Part shown: positions 6,101 to 10,511 of the stretch, one piece after another
Layout: every line of letters starts with the position of its first letter
Numbering within the stretch: position 1 is the stretch's first letter
DNA from: a bacterium
GTDB lineage: Bacteria; Blakebacterota; Blakebacteria; Blakebacterales; Blakebacteraceae
NCBI GenBank assembly: GCA_025774205.1
Contig: JALGWK010000041.1
Location: forward strand, 1-10,511
Length of the DNA stretch: 10,511 nt
Direction of reading: 5' to 3'
Made by a program: the position numbers and the translations under genes
Notes under the pieces: generated by a model
What the model was told of the DNA's origin: nothing
The model's database searches: none
Seen by the model: the letters and a program-made list of their open reading frames with translations, nothing else

Positions 6101-8590
6101 ATGTCCCCTCACCTGAGTAACTGGAAAGCTATGATCGGACTCCCCGAAGAGAGTCGGGCCCGTGATCCGCGGTTGATCGGAGCCTGCCTGGTCGGAATCG
6201 TCACGCTGTTGGTCTATGCCATGACTATGGCGCCGACCGTCGCGTTCTGGGATGTCGGGGAATTCATCGCCACGGCCGTAACCCTGGGAGTCCCGCATCC
6301 CCCCGGAGCTCCGACTTTCGTACTGCTGGGACGTCTCTTCAGCCTGATGCCAACGCCCTTCTCAGCGGCCGCGGAGATCAATCTCGTCTCGGTCATGGCC
6401 GGAACCGTCACCGTTCTACTCCTCTACGGCATCATCCTCGAAATGCTCCATCTGATCGACGGAAACGGGGAAGGAGTGAAGGGCAAGATCGGAGTGAACG
6501 GCGAGATCGGGGTGGCCGGGGTGGTGGCGGCCGCGACCGGTGCGCTGGCGTTCGCCTTCAGCCATTCCGCCTGGTTCAACAGCGTCGAGGCCGAGGTCTA
6601 CTCTCTCTCCATCATGGTTACCGCGCTCTGTTTCTGGCTGGCACTGCGCCATGTCCGCGGCGGGGGAGACCAGGGGAGGGCGTCATTCCTGCTGCTGATC
6701 GGCTTCCTGCTCGGCATCGGTGCCGGCAACCACCTGCTGGCGCTTCTCACGATCCCCTCCATCCTGATACTTCTCTGGCACTTCGACCGCGCGGTGCTCA
6801 GGCGTCGGGAGGTGTGGATCGGTTCGGTGATCCTCTTCCTGGTCGGATACAGCGTCTACGCCCTGATCTTCATCCGGTCGGGCCTTGATCCGGCGATCGA
6901 CATGAACAATCCGGAGACACTGGACAGCTTCCTCCAGTTCCTACAGCGCCGGCAGTACGGCAGTGAGTCGATGCTTTTCTCGATGTTCGATCGGAAAGCC
7001 GATCTCCTCTCCTACCAGCTCGATTTCCACTTCCTGCGCTATTTCCGGAGCGAGTTCTGGCAGCCATTCTACCTGCTGGCGATCGGGGGAGCGCTGTTCA
7101 ATCTCGTGCGCGACCAGCGGACCTTCTTCGCCAATGCCGCCCTCTGGCTCGTGATGGGGCTCGGTCTGGTTCTCTACCTGAACATGCCCGATCCCCAGCC
7201 GCGTGACCGCTTCTACATCTACATCGGATGCTACTTCGCGACCGCCATCTGGATCGGCATCGGCATGGCCGGATTGGCCGGGTTCCTGCGGGAGAAGCTC
7301 TCCCGTTCCGCTCCGAAGGTGGTCCTCCTCACGATCATCCTGCTCGGAGCGGCTCTCACGATCACCCAGTTCGGCATCAATCTGCAACGGCATGACCGGT
7401 CGGGTGACTACATCGCCTGGGACTACGGCTACAATATCCTCCAGAGCTGTCCGCCCAACTCGATCCTCTTCACCAACGGAGACAACGATACCTACCCGCT
7501 CTGGTACCTGCAGACGGTGGAGGGAATGCGGCTCGATGTACGGGTGGTGAATCTGAGCCTGCTGAACACCGGCTGGTATATCAAGGAGCTGAGGGACAGG
7601 CAGCCGCAACTGCCGATCGCCCTGGACGACAGGTATATCGACACCCAGATGGGAGTCGCGGGCTTTGCCCAGGATTCGACCATCGTCCTGGAAGGGATCG
7701 AGTGGAATATCCCCGGCCAGACGCCCATCCGTATCCAGGACCAGATGGTCGGTCTGATCATCGCCGCCAACCAGTGGGAGCGTCCTGTCTACTTCGCCAT
7801 CACGGTCCCGACCGAGAATCAGGCCTGGTTCACCCCCTACCTGCAGCTGGAGGGATTCGCCTTCCGTGTTCTTCCCGACGCCCGGCGGGTGGATATCGAA
7901 TCGATGCTGCACAACCTGGGGGAGGTATTCCAGTTCCGGGGGATCACCGACCCGCGGGTCTACAAGGATGAAGAGACCACCACCCTCCTTCATAACTACC
8001 GGGTGGTCGTGCAGGAGGCCGCTGACGTACTTCTGCAGGATGGTGACACAAGAAGCGCCCTGGAACTCCTCGAGTGGGGCGATGTGACGGTCGACCTCTC
8101 CGCGCCCGACTATCTCGGCTACTGGGCCATGGTGGTCATGGCTGCCGGAGATACCACCCGGGCGATACGCATGTTCGAGGAAGCCCTGACCGGCACCTTC
8201 GAGCTGCCTCAGAACCGGATCAGATCGTATTCGAGTCTCATCCATTCCCGCGCGAAAGCAGGACAGATTCCAGAAGCAGCCGCGGCGCTCGAGCAATGGC
8301 TCCGGATCATCGCCGGCGATCCCGATCTCCCGGACGGAATGCCGCTCGAGGATACGCGACTCACCCCCCTTATCGACATCCCCGAACCCGGCGTCGAAAT
8401 GGTCCAGTCCCTGCTCATGCTGATGCACCTGTTCGCGTTCGACGGCCAGTATGACCGCGCCGCCTGGGTTGTCGGGAAATGGCTCGAGAGAGCGCCCGGA
8501 GACAGCAGTGCCCGCGCCTGGCTGGCCGACTTCACCGAGGGACGGATGCCGGATGACCTGCCCCAACTGGCCCTCCGGTTCAACTGGTAG
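6101..8590 (+). CDS. DUF2723 family membrane glycosyltransferase (GT-C / protein O-mannosyltransferase-like)
   Basis: An 829-residue polytopic membrane protein of the DUF2723 family, related to GT-C enzymes such as protein O-mannosyltransferases. These take a lipid-phosphate sugar and transfer it on the outer face of the inner membrane; the substrate here is unknown. Near the N-terminus, MAPTVAFWDVGEFIATAVTL (43-62) carries the acidic Asp51/Glu54 pair expected of a GT-C active-site loop, followed by GVPHPPGAPTF. About ten hydrophobic segments run to about residue 425. A soluble domain follows (about 430-620) with YIAWDYGYNILQS, FTNGDNDTYPLWYLQ and GMRLDVRVVNLSLLNTGWYI, all typical of the family. 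The C-terminal 200 residues are helical and TPR-like (ADVLLQDGDTRSALELLEWG; AAGDTTRAIRMFEEAL; AFDGQYDRAAWVVGKWLERA), perhaps for partner binding. The start is uncertain: ATG 6101 lacks a ribosome site, and ATG 6131 (residue 11) is an alternative. The gene ends 12 nt before the GT2 gene. Confidence 0.87.
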   Translation: MSPHLSNWKAMIGLPEESRARDPRLIGACLVGIVTLLVYAMTMAPTVAFWDVGEFIATAVTLGVPHPPGAPTFVLLGRLFSLMPTPFSAAAEINLVSVMAGTVTVLLLYGIILEMLHLIDGNGEGVKGKIGVNGEIGVAGVVAAATGALAFAFSHSAWFNSVEAEVYSLSIMVTALCFWLALRHVRGGGDQGRASFLLLIGFLLGIGAGNHLLALLTIPSILILLWHFDRAVLRRREVWIGSVILFLVGYSVYALIFIRSGLDPAIDMNNPETLDSFLQFLQRRQYGSESMLFSMFDRKADLLSYQLDFHFLRYFRSEFWQPFYLLAIGGALFNLVRDQRTFFANAALWLVMGLGLVLYLNMPDPQPRDRFYIYIGCYFATAIWIGIGMAGLAGFLREKLSRSAPKVVLLTIILLGAALTITQFGINLQRHDRSGDYIAWDYGYNILQSCPPNSILFTNGDNDTYPLWYLQTVEGMRLDVRVVNLSLLNTGWYIKELRDRQPQLPIALDDRYIDTQMGVAGFAQDSTIVLEGIEWNIPGQTPIRIQDQMVGLIIAANQWERPVYFAITVPTENQAWFTPYLQLEGFAFRVLPDARRVDIESMLHNLGEVFQFRGITDPRVYKDEETTTLLHNYRVVVQEAADVLLQDGDTRSALELLEWGDVTVDLSAPDYLGYWAMVVMAAGDTTRAIRMFEEALTGTFELPQNRIRSYSSLIHSRAKAGQIPEAAAALEQWLRIIAGDPDLPDGMPLEDTRLTPLIDIPEPGVEMVQSLLMLMHLFAFDGQYDRAAWVVGKWLERAPGDSSARAWLADFTEGRMPDDLPQLALRFNW
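6476..6529 (+). repeat. In-frame 18-bp repeat units inside the DUF2723 gene
   Basis: Units at 6476-6493 and 6494-6511 match at 15 of 18 positions by eye and encode the hexapeptides VKGKIG and VNGEIG (residues 126-131, 132-137). The next 18 bases (6512-6529) encode VAGVVA, a decayed third copy. They lie in a glycine-rich loop between the second and third membrane segments and so look like a small in-frame expansion that the protein tolerates. This could be lineage-specific or variable between strains; no function is implied. Confidence 0.55.
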
Positions 8591-8602
8591 GATCGATCGG
8601 TC

Positions 8603-9636
8603 ATGTCCGGTACACCTCGATGCTCGATTGTAATCCCGCACCTCACAGGTTCGCGCCCTCTACTCGCGACACTGCACTCCCTCGTCCGGGTGTCCATCGA
8701 ACTTGAGATCGTGCTGGTTGACAACGCCTCCACGGATGGATCGGTGGAAGAGGCGAGGGCTCTCTTCCCCTCCCTTCGAGTCATCCGTTCCGCATCGAAC
8801 CTCGGTTACGCGGGCGGCGCCAACCTCGGTCTTGAACACGCGAGCGCGCGCTGGTGCGTCTTCCTCAATGACGACGCCGTACCGGCGCCCGGAGCGATCG
8901 AATCCCTCGTCGACCGGCTGGAATCATCTCCCGATGATGACCTGCCGCTGCTGCAGCCGGTCCTGCGTTCTTCCGGTGTTCCCCACCGCTTCGATTACGC
9001 CGGCGGGGCCGGAGGCTTGATCGATCGGTGGGGGTACCCGTTCGCGCTCGGACGCCTCTTCGACCAGGTGGAGATCGATGACGGGCAGTATGAAACCTGG
9101 CCGGTCCCACGGCACTCTTCCGGGAACTGGGTGGTTTCGAGGAGAGTTTCTTCGCTCACTTCGAGGAGATCGATCTCTGCTGGCGTCACCGGACAGCCGG
9201 GGGGCGCATCGAATCGGTCTCGGGCGCGATTGTTTACCATATGGGTCCCTCCACCCTTCCCGTCGGAGGACGGAAAACCTACCTCAATTTCAGGAACAAC
9301 TGGTGGACCCTGCGGCGGAACCTGCACGGCACCCGGCTGTTGAAGATCATGATGATCAGAACGGCCCTCGACATACTCGCGGCGCTCAGGTGGCTTCTTA
9401 CGGGGCAACCGGTCATGGCGGCCGCAGCCGCGCGCGGGTTAATGGCCGGCCTCTTCCGTCGTCCCTGGGATCGGTCCACGGTGAGGTCGATCGGCCGGGG
9501 CGGCCGAGCGGAGTGGGGAACCCTCCAGGGGAGTGTCGTCTCGGCGAGGTACCTGCGGGGAGTGAGAAGCAGCCGGGATCTGACCGACAGGGTGGCGGGT
9601 TGGGAGAGTACGGTAGCGAGGGAGAAGATGTCGTGA
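8603..9636 (+). pseudogene. Family 2 glycosyltransferase, broken by a frameshift near base 9112
   Basis: The first part, from ATG 8603, encodes a GT2 (GT-A fold) domain: SIVIPHLTG, VDNASTDGS (39-47), NLGYAGGANLGLE (66-78), FLNDDAVP (87-94, the nucleotide-sugar/metal region) and FDYAGGAGGLIDRWGYPF. From about residue 170 this frame becomes nonsense and stops at 9341-9343. The family resumes in the next frame: RELGGFEESFFAHFEEIDLC, WRHRTAGGRIESVSGAIVYH and KTYLNFRNNWWTLRRNLHGT, ending at TGA 9634-9636. Adding one G after the CGG at 9110-9112 would join PVPR to ALFRELGGFEE, for about 344 residues. The stretch where homologues have a 'WASGA' motif is also absent, so a larger deletion (length 1 mod 3) is possible. 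Such enzymes usually add sugars to lipid-linked glycans at the membrane. The gene overlaps the next gene by GTGA (9633-9636). Sequencing or assembly error is a real alternative to true inactivation. The ATG at 9241 is internal, not a separate gene. Confidence 0.85.
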
Positions 9637-10511
9637 AGCGGGGGCACCGGTCATTCCTCCTGAAACTGGCCGTGACCGCGATCGTCCTCGGTTTCCTCCT
9701 CTTCAGCGTCGATCTCGAACGCAGCTGGGAACTCCTCCGGAGCGCCACGATGCTGCCGGTGGCGATGGCGATCGGTCTCCTGGCGGCCAGTCATATGGCA
9801 GTGGCTCTGATCTGGCGTCGGTTCCTCGACTCGGTGGATGTTCCGATGGGCATCGAACGGACCACGAGCCTCTACTTCGCCTCTCTCTTTCTGAACAATT
9901 TCTTCCTGGGCAGCGTCGGTGGTGACTCCTACCGGGTCTATGTTGTCTATCGGGAGACCGGCGCCGGACGCTCCGTACTGGCCGCGACCCTGCTCGAGCG
10001 GCTCACCGGTATCACAGCGCTCCTGCTGCTCGGACTGCTTGCCGTCCTCCTCCGGTTCGGTGATCTGGCCGATCCGTTCCGCTGGATCCTGCTGGCATTC
10101 ACCGGCGGAGGGACTGCCGCCGGTCTGGTCCTCATCTTCACCCCCGGGATCGTGGAACGACTGATCGCTCCAATCATGCGGGGGCGGTCTCCCCGAACCC
10201 GGGAGCGGTTGAAGGGGGTGTTCGACGCCATGCGGCAGGGTGGGCGTCTGAAAACGATTGCGATGGTAATGCCGGTCGCCCTGGCCGCCCAGGCGGTCCG
10301 GATATGGACTCACTGGTGGTGCGCGCAGGCCCTCGGGATTCCTATCGCACCGGGTGATCTGTTCGTGGTCGTACCGCTCATCGCCACCGTGGCGGCCCTC
10401 CCCATCTCGTTCGGGGGACTCGGCGTCAGAGAGTGGGCCGGGGTGATCCTGCTGGCGCCGTTCGGGATCGCCGAATCAGCGGCGTTCACGATAGAATTCC
10501 TTGCCTATCTC
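9633..10511 (+). CDS. UPF0104 / LPG-synthase-TM (flippase-like) membrane protein, 3' end outside window
   Basis: From GTG 9633 the frame is open to the window end (293 codons, no stop), so this is a 5'-complete, 3'-partial gene. The start overlaps the GT2 stop as GTGA. The product is a polytopic inner-membrane protein of the UPF0104 / lysylphosphatidylglycerol synthase TM-region family, whose members include the flippase part of MprF and AglD-like proteins. Signatures: a first helix at about 10-27, LNNFFLGSVGGDSYRVYVVY (87-106, the 'N.f.PG..GGD..R' motif), LLERLTGI (120-127), a basic cytoplasmic loop (about 175-208), and LPISFGGLGVREWAGVILL (256-274, the 'P.S.gGlGvRE' motif). Members about 300-340 residues long are common, so little is probably missing. 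The MprF aminoacyltransferase domain would lie beyond the window, if present. Next to a GT2 gene, lipid or lipid-linked glycan translocation is a reasonable guess; the substrate is unknown. Confidence 0.85.
   Translation, partial: MKRGHRSFLLKLAVTAIVLGFLLFSVDLERSWELLRSATMLPVAMAIGLLAASHMAVALIWRRFLDSVDVPMGIERTTSLYFASLFLNNFFLGSVGGDSYRVYVVYRETGAGRSVLAATLLERLTGITALLLLGLLAVLLRFGDLADPFRWILLAFTGGGTAAGLVLIFTPGIVERLIAPIMRGRSPRTRERLKGVFDAMRQGGRLKTIAMVMPVALAAQAVRIWTHWWCAQALGIPIAPGDLFVVVPLIATVAALPISFGGLGVREWAGVILLAPFGIAESAAFTIEFLAYL

Noticed and set aside
6094-6122. TTGACT as a -35 box for a leaderless DUF2723 transcript
   Set aside because: The expected -10 position reads GTAACT, too far from consensus to support.
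6941-8641. 566-codon open frame on the minus strand opposite the DUF2723 gene
   Set aside because: Low-quality composition, no motif, and antisense to a well-supported gene; a codon-bias shadow.
9241-9636. Separate small gene starting at ATG 9241
   Set aside because: GT2 family homology extends in the same frame well upstream of this ATG (FFAHFEEIDLCWR and more), so it is the C-terminal piece of the frameshifted glycosyltransferase.
9651-10313. 220-codon minus-strand open frame near the window end
   Set aside because: Opposite the UPF0104-type gene, which has clear membrane helices and family motifs; the minus frame is Gln/Glu/His-rich without resemblance to a known protein.

Overview
This is GC-rich, tightly packed bacterial DNA with every recognisable gene on the + strand. 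The organism is Gram-negative in character: it has an FtsB-type divisome protein and a periplasmic RseB/MucB-like regulator beside an ECF sigma factor and a membrane anti-sigma factor. The DUF2723 glycosyltransferase and the GT2 subtype suggest the wider Fibrobacterota-Chlorobiota-Bacteroidota superphylum or neighbouring candidate phyla (Krumholzibacteriota, Eisenbacteria or Gemmatimonadota-like). That placement is inference from gene families only and is weak.

Layout. (1) Bases 1-2939 are a housekeeping operon: the C-terminal half of enolase (eno), an FtsB/DivIC-type septum protein, a DUF502 membrane protein and an MgtE magnesium channel. Consecutive genes overlap by 1-4 nt, so translation is probably coupled. 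(2) Bases 2940-2999 hold two 26-bp tandem repeats with internal palindromes that run almost to the start codon of recO. (3) Bases 3000-6020 hold recO, then an ECF sigma factor 3 nt downstream, a zinc-finger transmembrane anti-sigma factor overlapping it by 4 nt, and a secreted RseB/MucB-like sensor. Together the last three look like a complete envelope-stress signalling cassette. (4) Bases 6021-6100 are a short non-coding gap. (5) Bases 6101-10511 are envelope-glycan genes: a large DUF2723 (GT-C type) membrane glycosyltransferase with a C-terminal helical/TPR-like region, a family 2 glycosyltransferase broken by a frameshift near base 9112, and the start of a UPF0104/LPG-synthase-TM flippase-like membrane protein. 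That last gene begins with GTG at 9633 and runs off the window.

How the genes may work together (inference): the sigma/anti-sigma/RseB trio would sense envelope damage, and the downstream membrane glycosyltransferase, GT2 and flippase-like protein could contribute to surface glycans or glycosylated envelope proteins. The 80-nt gap before the DUF2723 gene leaves open whether these are one transcription unit. I found no tRNA, rRNA, CRISPR array, transposase or phage gene. The most noteworthy items are the stress cassette, the repeat at the recO start and the broken GT2 gene. I saw no clear evidence of a wholly new system.
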